This document shows positions 1-7,209 of a stretch of 7,846 nucleotides of DNA, piece after piece; positions within the stretch are counted from its first letter, which is position 1; each line of letters begins with the position of its first letter. Under the pieces are notes generated by a model. It was not told where the DNA came from. It was given only the letters and a program-made list of their open reading frames with translations, and searched no databases. The DNA is from Treponema sp. (GTDB lineage: Bacteria; Spirochaetota; Spirochaetia; Treponematales; Breznakiellaceae). Where the stretch lies: positions 1-7,846 of the forward strand of contig JAISOR010000177.1 of assembly GCA_031275535.1 (NCBI GenBank). The letters are read 5' to 3'. A program made the position numbers and the translations under genes.

Positions 1-70
1 GAAGAAAAAACACCCAGGTTACTCTTTTAACTATACACTACTAGTCATATTTTGACTATCGGGTGTTTCT
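1..70 (-). terminator. Possible Rho-independent terminator of alaS
   Basis: Read leftward after the alaS stop, an 8-nt arm AAACACCC (68-61) is matched exactly by GGGTGTTT (15-8), and the second arm runs into a T-rich stretch toward position 1. The 45-nt segment between the arms carries its own small hairpin, TAGTCA/TGACTA (42-47 with 53-58). A paired stem followed by a U run fits an intrinsic terminator, but the loop is unusually large and the stem is partly A:U, so this is only a moderate call. No gene is visible in 1-84. Confidence 0.4.
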
Positions 71-84
71 GACGGAAGGCCGGC

Positions 85-1902
85 CTAAGCGGACCGGGAA
101 ACTGCCTGCTCCAGAACCGCCCGGATCCGCCGCACCCCGGCGGAGGAGGACTGTTCCTTCTGTATTTTAAAGGTCCCCATGGTCCCGGTCCGCTCCACAT
201 GGGGGCCGCCGCAGACCTCCCGGGAAAAAATTCCCGTGGAGGCATTTCCCACCGTATAGACCTTTACCTGGGATTCGTATTTTTCCCCAAACAGGGCTAT
301 GGCGCCCGATGCCTTGGCCTCATCCAGGCCCATGATCTCCATGGTAACCGGCAGATCCCGGCGGATTTGCTCGTTCACTATGGCCTCGACCCGGCTTATT
401 TCCTCCCCGCTCATGGGGGCGTCGTGGGAAAAATCAAAACGCATCCGTTCCGCGGTAATATTGGAACCCTTTTGGGCTACGTGATCCCCCAGCACCATGC
501 GGAGGGCCTGATGCAGCAGATGTGTGGCGGTATGGTATTTGACCGCCATTTCCCCCTGGTCCCCCAGGCCGCCCTTAAAGACCTGCTCGCTCCCGGCCCG
601 GGAAAGCTCCTGGTGCTTTTTAAAGGCCCCGTCGAATTCTTCCCGGTTCACCACCATGCCCTGTTCTGCGGCCAGTTCCTCGGTCAATTCTATGGGGAAC
701 CCGTAGGTGTCGTAGAGCTTAAAGGCAAGCCTGCCGGACATGATCTTTCGGGGATCCTTTAAAAGGTTGGGAAGGAGTTTCTCAAATTCATGCTCCCCCT
801 TCTGCAGGGTCTCCAGAAATTTTTCCTCTTCCTTTTCAAGTTCTTCCTTTATGCGGCTCCGGTTTTCTTCCAGTTCAGGATAGGGCCCCTTTAGTTGGTC
901 CACGATAATGGCGGCAATGGAAGAAAGGGGGCCCTGGACCCCAAGCTTGCGTCCGTGCCGTACCGCCCGGCGGATCAAGCGGCGCAGCACATACCCCGCC
1001 CCCACATTGGAAGGGCTTACCGCCTTGGGGTCCCCCAGGATAAAGGTAGCGGCCCGGATATGGTCGCAGATGATTCGGACGGATTTATCCTTTTCCTGAT
1101 CCGTGCCGTAGGTGTAAGAGGACGCCCCTTCTACCCCGGCAATGATGGGGGCAAAGATCTCCGTATCATAGACCGATTTCTTGCCGTTCAGGATGGTAAC
1201 GGTCCGCTCTATGCCCATTCCGGTATCCACACAGGTCCGGGCCAGGGGTTCATAGCCCTCTGCGGTTTTGTTGTACTGCATGAACACGTCATTCCAGATC
1301 TCGAGCCATTTCCCGCAGGAACAGCCCGGCCCGCAGCCGGGCCCGCAGGGCTCCTTGCCCATATCGATAAACATTTCCGAGTCCGGGCCGCAGGGACCGG
1401 TGGAACCCGCGGGGCCCCACCAGTTATCTTCCCGGGGCCGGTAGCTTATGCGCTCCTCCGGAATACCCACCCGTTTCCAGATGGCGGCGGATTCCTCATC
1501 CCGGGGGACCTCCCCTTCACCCTCAAACACGGTGATCCCCAGTTTTTCTACGGGGATGCCCAGCCATTGGGGGGAGGTGAGAAATTCAAAACTCATTTCA
1601 ATGGCCCCTTCCTTGAAGTAATCCCCCAAGGACCAGTTGCCCAGCATTTCAAAGAAGGTAAGATGGCTGGAATCCCCCACGGAATCGATGTCTCCGGTAC
1701 GAATACATTTTTGATAATCCGTTAAACGCTTCCCCGCGGGATGATCCTCCCCAAGAAGATAGGGCACCAGGGGGTGCATCCCGGCGGTGGTAAAAAGCAC
1801 CGTGGGATCATTATCGGGGAGCAAAGACTTGCCCTGGATCTGCACATGTCCCTTGGACTTGAAAAATTCGATGTATTTTGTACGAAGTTCATCAGCATTC
1901 AT
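85..1902 (-). CDS. alaS: Alanine--tRNA ligase, compact spirochaete type
   Basis: This cytoplasmic class II synthetase charges tRNA-Ala with alanine and hydrolyses mischarged Ser/Gly-tRNA. In 605-residue numbering, the aminoacylation core is at about 1-240: a motif 2 region near 68-91 with FFEMLGNWS, and the AlaRS signature TCVDTGMGIERT at 223-234. The tRNA-recognition region follows with GAGYVLRRLIRRAVRHGR at 301-318. The editing site has both metal-ligand pairs, HTATH (H457, H461) and CGGPH (C564, H568). The protein is about 270 residues shorter than the E. coli-type enzyme: the beta-barrel before HTATH is reduced to a short linker, and the C-terminal C-Ala domain is absent after the GVRRIRAV segment. 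A Cys cluster (C186, C190, C194, C196) precedes EIWNDVFMQY. I chose the ATG at 1902 because GGGGAG sits 8 nt upstream; an in-frame GTG at 1911 would abut that site and have no spacing. The gene is divergent from the lipoprotein gene. Confidence 0.97.
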   Translation of the reverse strand: MNADELRTKYIEFFKSKGHVQIQGKSLLPDNDPTVLFTTAGMHPLVPYLLGEDHPAGKRLTDYQKCIRTGDIDSVGDSSHLTFFEMLGNWSLGDYFKEGAIEMSFEFLTSPQWLGIPVEKLGITVFEGEGEVPRDEESAAIWKRVGIPEERISYRPREDNWWGPAGSTGPCGPDSEMFIDMGKEPCGPGCGPGCSCGKWLEIWNDVFMQYNKTAEGYEPLARTCVDTGMGIERTVTILNGKKSVYDTEIFAPIIAGVEGASSYTYGTDQEKDKSVRIICDHIRAATFILGDPKAVSPSNVGAGYVLRRLIRRAVRHGRKLGVQGPLSSIAAIIVDQLKGPYPELEENRSRIKEELEKEEEKFLETLQKGEHEFEKLLPNLLKDPRKIMSGRLAFKLYDTYGFPIELTEELAAEQGMVVNREEFDGAFKKHQELSRAGSEQVFKGGLGDQGEMAVKYHTATHLLHQALRMVLGDHVAQKGSNITAERMRFDFSHDAPMSGEEISRVEAIVNEQIRRDLPVTMEIMGLDEAKASGAIALFGEKYESQVKVYTVGNASTGIFSREVCGGPHVERTGTMGTFKIQKEQSSSAGVRRIRAVLEQAVSRSA

Positions 1903-1910
1903 AATAAGCA

Positions 1911-1916
1911 CTCCCC
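1911..1916 (-). promoter_or_regulatory. Ribosome binding site that decides the alaS start
   Basis: GGGGAG lies 8 nt before the ATG at 1902. The same bases touch the alternative GTG at 1911, so that longer start is unlikely. A second, stronger purine core, GGAGG (1935-1931), lies further upstream at a distance too long for either start. Confidence 0.65.
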
Positions 1917-1940
1917 ATAATCCCTATATTCCTCCGTAAA

Positions 1941-1946
1941 ATTATA
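1941..1946 (-). promoter_or_regulatory. Candidate -10 box of the alaS promoter
   Basis: A perfect TATAAT reads leftward here, 38 nt before the alaS ATG, which would give a leader of roughly 30 nt. No good -35 hexamer is visible at the usual distance: the corresponding bases are A/T-rich and fall inside the first codons of the divergent lipoprotein gene. Confidence 0.45.
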
Positions 1947-1947
1947 G

Positions 1948-1953
1948 TACAAT
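1948..1953 (+). promoter_or_regulatory. Candidate -10 box of the lipoprotein gene
   Basis: TACAAT ends 6 nt before the ATG at 1960, and no Shine-Dalgarno sequence precedes that ATG. A -10 box in this position would start the transcript at or next to the start codon, as in leaderless mRNAs. It lies beside the opposing alaS TATAAT. No clear -35 is seen. Confidence 0.35.
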
Positions 1954-1959
1954 ACTGTT

Positions 1960-3201
1960 ATGAAAAATAAAAGGTCTGTCCCCGCAGAAATATTGAGCCT
2001 TGCAGCCTGTGGTGCCCTTATGGGTCTTATCCTGATGGGCTGCGCCGGGGTAAAACCACAGACAGTGCCAGAGCCCCCCCAAACAGAGGATGCCCCGGAT
2101 GCGGCGCTTTCTTTTGACCGGCAAAACTATACCTTCCCCGGGGATCTTCGCTTTGTCCCGGCCCCATTTTCCATTCCGGAGGCTGCCCCGGGCGTGGGGC
2201 TGGTCACGACAGAACCGGGGGACCGGGGGGCAGGCTTAAATGATGCTGAAAAGGCCCTTCTTGGGGATTCCTTCCGGGCCGCATACCTTGAGGGCCTTCT
2301 TAGGGAGGACCCCCTAATGGGGGTCCTTGGCGGCGACCGGGTCCACGGATGGCCGGCGGCGGATCCCCTGGGCTGGGTGCAAAATTGGCGGAGCGGCGTC
2401 AATTTTGCCAATTCCTGGGGAATTCCTTCCCTGATTTTGGCGGTCCAGGGGATTACCCGGAACAGGGCATTTGTGGTTCAGGGGCCTATTCTGGATCTAT
2501 ACGGCAGAAGCGCCGGAATAGACGGCGCCAATGGGATCCCGGGCTATGGGTATCCCTGCGGGAACGAATTTTTTTATGAGGGCGGAAGGGCCCAGCGTTT
2601 TAGCCTGGGGCTTATTACCGTGGATGGGGAGGGACAGGGCTCTTTTACACCCCAAACCGCGCCCTCCGTTCCGGCATCCCCTCCGCCCCAGCTCGGCGTG
2701 TTTCCCGGCGGGAGTTGGGCGCTCCAGGAAGATTTTCAGTCGGCCTGGAACATCAGAATGGATCAAAACGGCATCGCCATGAGCCCCGACGGCCCGGTAC
2801 GGCGGATTAGCTTTTCCCAGGAACCCTGGATCATCAATACGGATACGGGGCCCGTGGAAATACGGGGCGTATATTTTCAGACCTTTGAGGGGGAAACGGA
2901 GGCGCTTATCCTGCCCGAATCTCCCGATCTATCCTTCCGGGCCAGGCTCCTCAGGGGGCCCTTCCTGGACGCCTTTCTGCTGGCTTCGAGCCGCCTTTTG
3001 CCGGGGGCCGAATCTGCCAAGGGCGGAAGGGGCGGCGCCGGTATACCGCAGATAGGGGCTGAAGACCGCTTTTCCCAGGCCCTGATCCAGGGGCTCTCCG
3101 TGTACGGCCTGCCCTTGACCGACCCCGGGCCCAGAATGGATGAAGATGTCCTTGTGGAGGCCCAGCGTTTTTCCGCGGGTTGGATGATAGGCCGGCGCTA
3201 A
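1960..3201 (+). CDS. Predicted lipoprotein with two LGFP-like motifs, function unknown
   Basis: This 413-residue protein belongs to no family I can name with certainty. The N-terminus has basic residues (MKNKR), a hydrophobic stretch at about 11-26 and a lipobox-like LMGC with C28 as the predicted lipidation site. A Pro/Glu-rich linker (about 33-47) follows, so the mature protein is probably membrane-anchored and faces the periplasm or outside. Residues about 184-220 include GYGYPCGNEFF and GGRAQRFSLGLI, and residues about 380-411 include YGLPLT and EAQRFSAGWMI. Both resemble the LGFP repeat pattern (Gly-aromatic/Leu-Pro, then QRF-x2-G), found in extracellular and cell-wall-associated proteins. 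A WGIPS-containing segment (153-157) and a Pro-rich linker (231-245) separate possible modules. The ATG at 1960 is the only start that keeps the signal sequence, although it lacks a Shine-Dalgarno site. The gene converges with the kinase gene. Lipidation is well supported; a surface-binding role is inference. Confidence 0.85.
   Translation: MKNKRSVPAEILSLAACGALMGLILMGCAGVKPQTVPEPPQTEDAPDAALSFDRQNYTFPGDLRFVPAPFSIPEAAPGVGLVTTEPGDRGAGLNDAEKALLGDSFRAAYLEGLLREDPLMGVLGGDRVHGWPAADPLGWVQNWRSGVNFANSWGIPSLILAVQGITRNRAFVVQGPILDLYGRSAGIDGANGIPGYGYPCGNEFFYEGGRAQRFSLGLITVDGEGQGSFTPQTAPSVPASPPPQLGVFPGGSWALQEDFQSAWNIRMDQNGIAMSPDGPVRRISFSQEPWIINTDTGPVEIRGVYFQTFEGETEALILPESPDLSFRARLLRGPFLDAFLLASSRLLPGAESAKGGRGGAGIPQIGAEDRFSQALIQGLSVYGLPLTDPGPRMDEDVLVEAQRFSAGWMIGRR
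2306..2327. repeat. Perfect 9-bp inverted repeat inside the lipoprotein gene
   Basis: AGGACCCCC, the tetraloop TAAT and GGGGGTCCT form a perfect GC-rich hairpin within codons for about residues 116-123. There is no T-tract, so it does not look like a terminator. It may only reflect the abundance of CCCC and GGGG runs in this DNA. Confidence 0.6.
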
Positions 3202-3211
3202 ACCCGGGGCC

Positions 3212-6200
3212 TTAGAGGAGATACTGCTTCAGCTTTTTTATAAGCTCGTCCACGTCTATGGGTTTTCCCAGGTGATCATTCATCCCCACCGCAAGACACT
3301 TTTCGATATCCTCCCGGAATACATTGGCGGTCATGGCCATGATGGGGATGGTCTTGGCCCGGTCAATATCCAGGGCCCGGATGCGCCGGGTGGCCTCGAA
3401 GCCGTCCATTTCGGGCATGTGGATATCCATCAAAATAATACTATACTTTGAAGGATTTTCCTTAAACAGTTCCACCGCCTGGAGGCCGTTCTCGGCGCTG
3501 TCTATGCCAACACCGGTATCTTCCAAAAGGGAGAACACAATTTCCCGGTTAATTTCCACGTCCTCCGCCAGAAGGATCCGGAGGCCGGAGAAAATCCGGC
3601 CCTCCTGGTTTTGGTCCTCCTCCGTTTCGGCGGAAGCGGGCGTTTTGTTTTCCAGATGGGTGTTGATACAATCCACCAGCGCCGAGGAGAACAGCGGCTT
3701 GGGCACAAAGCCGTCCACCCCGGCGGCGGCGGCTTCCTCGGCGATGGTCGCCCATTCGGTGGAGGAAATCATAATAACCACTATATTCCGCCCGAATTTT
3801 TCTTTGATCTTCCTTGCCAGCTCTATGCCGTTCATCCGGGGCATCCGCCAGTCCGCAAAAACAAGATCAAAGGGCTCATCGGAGGCCGCTTCTATGAACG
3901 TATAGGCTTCAACCCCGTCGGAGGCAACCACACAGTTTATTCCCATGGACTTGGCAAAATCCTCAAAGAACTCCAGCACATCGGGGGAATCATCCACCGC
4001 CAGGATCCGCAGTTTTTGCCAATCCGTTTTTGTACTGAGCGGAGCCGCCTGGGGCGCCGTTCCCCGTTCCACGGTTATCTCAAAAATAAAGGTCGAACCC
4101 TTACCCCGTTCCGATTCAACCCAGATATCGCCGCCCATAAGCTCCACAATGCTTCTGGATATGGCGAGCCCCAGGCCGGTACCCCCGTATTTCCGGGCTA
4201 TGCTTCCATCGGCCTGCTCAAACAGCGAAAAGAGCCGGTTTTGCTGTTCCGGGGAAATGCCGATCCCCGTATCGCTGACTTCGACCCGTAAGGTATCCAG
4301 GTTATCCTTAGCGGCTAATTTTTTTACCGCCAGGATAATGGTCCCCTCTTCGGGGGTAAACTTTCCCGCATTGGACAAGAGATTGGTAAGCACCTGGGCA
4401 AGCCGTTGTTCATCGGCGATGATATGCTTTGGCACGTCCTGGTCAACCCGGATGATAAGGTTCTGCCGCTTCTCGTCGATCCGGAAATTCATCACATTGG
4501 TAACCCGGAGAAGCATCTTTTCAAAATCAAATTCCGAATAGGAAAGTTCAAATTTGCCCGCTTCTATCTTGGACATATCCAGAATATCGTTGATGACCCC
4601 CAGGAGATGAACGGAAGCCTCGCTGATCTTCGCCAGGCAGTATTCCATTTTTTCCTTGTCCCGGGATGACTGGGCTATGGTGGTCATGCCGATGATGGCG
4701 TTCATGGGGGTCCGCATCTCATGGCTCATGCGGGAAAGGAAGTTGCTCTTTGCCAGGTTTGACTGCTCCGCCTGCTCCTTGGCGGTGATAAGGGCCCGCT
4801 CCAGTTCCCGTTTTTCGGTGATATCCTGGGCAATAATACCGATGCCGTTTTTCTGAATGTCGGTAATAAAGGCGGAGACCGAAAGAAGCCGGACGGTCCC
4901 GTTCTTTCGTATCAGGGGCAGCTCCACTTCATGGCTCCCGTTCTCCAATACAATGGGGATAAATTCTCCATGGATTGATTTTTTTGTCTTATCGTCAAAT
5001 AAAACATCCATGCCCTTTTCTTTAAGTTCCTCAGGCGCGTATCCCGATATTTTGAGAACCCCCGAGTTGAAATACTTAAACTGTCCCTCCGGGGTTATAT
5101 AGCTGATGTACTGGGGCGAGCTGTTTACAATCGAAGACATCCTGATAAGCTGCTCTTCTGTTTCATTCCGGGTAACGACCCCGGCGATAACCGTGGCAAT
5201 CAATTTGACAAGATGGATATCGCTCTCTTCCCAGACCCGTTTTGCCAGACACTCATCCACGCTTAACACGCCCCAAAAGGAGCCATGGATGTAAACCGGC
5301 GCATAAACAAAGGATTTAATTCCCAGGGGGCTGATGAGCTTGTCTATGGCCGGGATTTCTTCGACATCATCACAGGCATAATAAGATTTTTGCCGGGTAA
5401 TAAAAGTCTCGTAGAATATTTCCCCCGGGGCAAAGGCAAAGCTCCGTTTAGGCAGCCGGGGGACATTGTATTTTTCGTTATACCACTCATATTCAAATTC
5501 CAGCATATTGCTGTCTTTATCCAGCCGGGCCAATACGGTTTTACTCACATCCATAAATTCGCCGGTCATTTTCAAGGTATTGTTAATCAGGGTGGTCATA
5601 TCATCGGTGGAAATATAACTCCGGGAAATGGCGGTCATGAGTTCCTGCTGTTCAAGCCGCCTTTTTAGCGACTTTTCGGCAGTTTTAAGGTCCGTTATAT
5701 CCACACTATGCTGAAGATGGGCGTACCGCTTATCATCCCATTCAATAAGGCAGCTGGTGTTCTTATAGTACCGTCCGGTAAGGGAGTTAAGCTCCTCCCA
5801 TACCACAAAGTCCCGGGGCCGCTGCTCGAATTGGGAAACAGGACAGAAGGGACAGGGCCCGGTAAAACCGAATTGAAACACCTCCCAACAGCGCCGGCCA
5901 ATTACCCGGTCATCGAGTCCGTAGTGCTCCTTCATGGCGTCATTGATAAAGAGAATCTCGTAGGTCCGGGGATCGGAAACAAACAGGTAGGCCCCCATGC
6001 CGTTCAAGATGCCCTTAAACACATTGGTTGACACGGTGGATTGGTTTAACTTCTCCAGCATATCATTTATAGAGGTACAGAGGATCTGCAATTCACTGCT
6101 GCCGGCATATTGGCTTATATTCACCCGGTCATTGGTGGTAATTTTATAAATATCTTTGCTTAACCGTTCCACCGGAGACAGGAGGTAGCGGACCATAAAA

Positions 6201-7099
6201 AAATAGAGGCCCAGCACAAAAAGCATAAATCCGCAGATCAGGAACAGGCCCAATTTATTAAAGGTATCTCCCCCATGGACATACACAGACCGGGAGCTTT
6301 GCATCCGGAGGGAAATATCCGCCCCATAGATATCCTTTAGGGGTATGGAGATGGCCACCTCCCTGGAATTGAGCCGGTCATAGGAACTCTCCCGCGAACC
6401 GGGGGGCTCCGAAGGGACGATAATCTTAAAGGTATCAGCCTCGTAGTAGGTTAAATGCCTGAAAAAATCATTGCTCAGGATGTTCAGCAGCAGGAGGGTT
6501 CCGGCGGGATTATCCGCGGTCTTGGATGGGATAACGGGCTTAACACTCAAGAGGTAGGGGACGCCCTCATAGAGCAGGATCCCGCCGGCGCCCAGTTCTG
6601 CCATGGACTGGTGGGGGTCCCATTCGTTGATATGCCGGGTTATGACCGATTCGGAAAAACGGTTAAGGTATTCCGAAAGCCCCGCGGGCAGCGGGAGTGC
6701 TTTTTCCTGTAAGAAATCCCAGCCCTCCGCATAACAATCCCTGCCTTCCAAATCTTTGATGTATAAAAAATTGAATCCATATACCTGCAGGGGGCTGCCG
6801 TTGGGCCAGCTATTGGTAATAAAACGGGGATAATCCCCCCGGACAAACAGGACGGTGTCTTCCCAGACCGCCATATCCTCGGACATGGCGGCAATGTTTT
6901 GCCGGGCGGAATCAAACAGGCCTCTTACAACCCTGATCTGTTCATCCAGATAATCATCTTCCATCCGAATCAACATTCTGGGCATAACATTACGGAATAT
7001 AGCGACAAAAACAACCGCAAAAACAGCCAAACCGACGCTAAGCAGCAAGAAAACAGTAAATCTAAGTGAAGGGGGGCCCTTTCTGTTGGGTGGTATCAT
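3212..7099 (-). CDS. Membrane-bound hybrid sensor histidine kinase with two receiver domains
   Basis: This 1295-residue protein should sense an extracytoplasmic signal plus cytoplasmic cues and autophosphorylate. Domains in order: TM1 (about 13-37); a CHASE4-like periplasmic region (about 45-210, with AVWEDT and EGVPYLLSVKPV) extending to TM2 (about 283-305); HAMP (304-357); PAS with a Cys-rich CWEVF...CPFC segment (361-472; C404, C416, C419); GAF (490-645); PAS (655-765); a helical linker; HisKA with SHEMRTPM and phospho-acceptor H793; HATPase with N910 of the N box, DTGIGIS (D943) and GGTGLGLA; REC1 (1029-1152; D1036, D1037, D1083, K1134); and REC2 (1172-1295; E1179, D1180, D1225, T1257, K1279). 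All catalytic residues are present. There is no Hpt or DNA-binding domain. The frame stays open upstream to 7432, but I chose the ATG at 7099 because AGGA lies 6 nt before it, a TATAAT is just upstream, and the extension runs through a palindromic repeat. The signal sensed is unknown. Confidence 0.93.
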   Translation of the reverse strand: MIPPNRKGPPSLRFTVFLLLSVGLAVFAVVFVAIFRNVMPRMLIRMEDDYLDEQIRVVRGLFDSARQNIAAMSEDMAVWEDTVLFVRGDYPRFITNSWPNGSPLQVYGFNFLYIKDLEGRDCYAEGWDFLQEKALPLPAGLSEYLNRFSESVITRHINEWDPHQSMAELGAGGILLYEGVPYLLSVKPVIPSKTADNPAGTLLLLNILSNDFFRHLTYYEADTFKIIVPSEPPGSRESSYDRLNSREVAISIPLKDIYGADISLRMQSSRSVYVHGGDTFNKLGLFLICGFMLFVLGLYFFMVRYLLSPVERLSKDIYKITTNDRVNISQYAGSSELQILCTSINDMLEKLNQSTVSTNVFKGILNGMGAYLFVSDPRTYEILFINDAMKEHYGLDDRVIGRRCWEVFQFGFTGPCPFCPVSQFEQRPRDFVVWEELNSLTGRYYKNTSCLIEWDDKRYAHLQHSVDITDLKTAEKSLKRRLEQQELMTAISRSYISTDDMTTLINNTLKMTGEFMDVSKTVLARLDKDSNMLEFEYEWYNEKYNVPRLPKRSFAFAPGEIFYETFITRQKSYYACDDVEEIPAIDKLISPLGIKSFVYAPVYIHGSFWGVLSVDECLAKRVWEESDIHLVKLIATVIAGVVTRNETEEQLIRMSSIVNSSPQYISYITPEGQFKYFNSGVLKISGYAPEELKEKGMDVLFDDKTKKSIHGEFIPIVLENGSHEVELPLIRKNGTVRLLSVSAFITDIQKNGIGIIAQDITEKRELERALITAKEQAEQSNLAKSNFLSRMSHEMRTPMNAIIGMTTIAQSSRDKEKMEYCLAKISEASVHLLGVINDILDMSKIEAGKFELSYSEFDFEKMLLRVTNVMNFRIDEKRQNLIIRVDQDVPKHIIADEQRLAQVLTNLLSNAGKFTPEEGTIILAVKKLAAKDNLDTLRVEVSDTGIGISPEQQNRLFSLFEQADGSIARKYGGTGLGLAISRSIVELMGGDIWVESERGKGSTFIFEITVERGTAPQAAPLSTKTDWQKLRILAVDDSPDVLEFFEDFAKSMGINCVVASDGVEAYTFIEAASDEPFDLVFADWRMPRMNGIELARKIKEKFGRNIVVIMISSTEWATIAEEAAAAGVDGFVPKPLFSSALVDCINTHLENKTPASAETEEDQNQEGRIFSGLRILLAEDVEINREIVFSLLEDTGVGIDSAENGLQAVELFKENPSKYSIILMDIHMPEMDGFEATRRIRALDIDRAKTIPIMAMTANVFREDIEKCLAVGMNDHLGKPIDVDELIKKLKQYLL

Positions 7100-7105
7100 T
7101 GTCAT

Positions 7106-7109
7106 TCCT
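7106..7109 (-). promoter_or_regulatory. Ribosome binding site supporting the kinase start at 7099
   Basis: AGGA lies 6 nt before the ATG at 7099. It directly abuts the in-frame ATG at 7105, leaving no spacing there. The in-frame ATG at 7135 has no purine-rich site upstream. Confidence 0.55.
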
Positions 7110-7115
7110 GGTTGT

Positions 7116-7144
7116 ATTATAATGGGTTTTACCATTAGTGTATA
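7116..7144 (-). promoter_or_regulatory. Candidate sigma-70-type promoter of the kinase gene
   Basis: Reading leftward, TATACA (7144-7139, four of six matches to TTGACA) is followed after 17 bp by a perfect TATAAT (7121-7116). Transcription would start near 7109, giving a leader of about 10 nt that still holds the AGGA site. This leader is very short, so a second promoter further upstream remains possible. Confidence 0.4.
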
Positions 7145-7209
7145 TAAAACACGTGGAAGATTCAGGGCAAAGCATTTACTCTTTATCCGGGATACATTAA
7201 ATGAAGGTA

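Noticed and set aside
895..1725. A long plus-strand frame of 276 codons antisense to alaS
   Set aside because: It is a shadow of the GC-rich alaS codons, which have conserved motifs throughout. It has no start signal.
1903..1959. T-box leader controlling alaS
   Set aside because: The leader between the -10 box and the start is only about 30 nt, far too short for a T-box, and no T-box sequence is seen.
3202..3250. Bidirectional terminator between the convergent genes
   Set aside because: The T-run near 3234-3239 has only a 3-bp stem before it, and the CCCGGG in the gap is too short to count.
3611..4291. A plus-strand frame of 226 codons antisense to the kinase
   Set aside because: It covers the receiver and ATPase coding region, where the minus-strand frame has intact motifs. 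It has no independent support.
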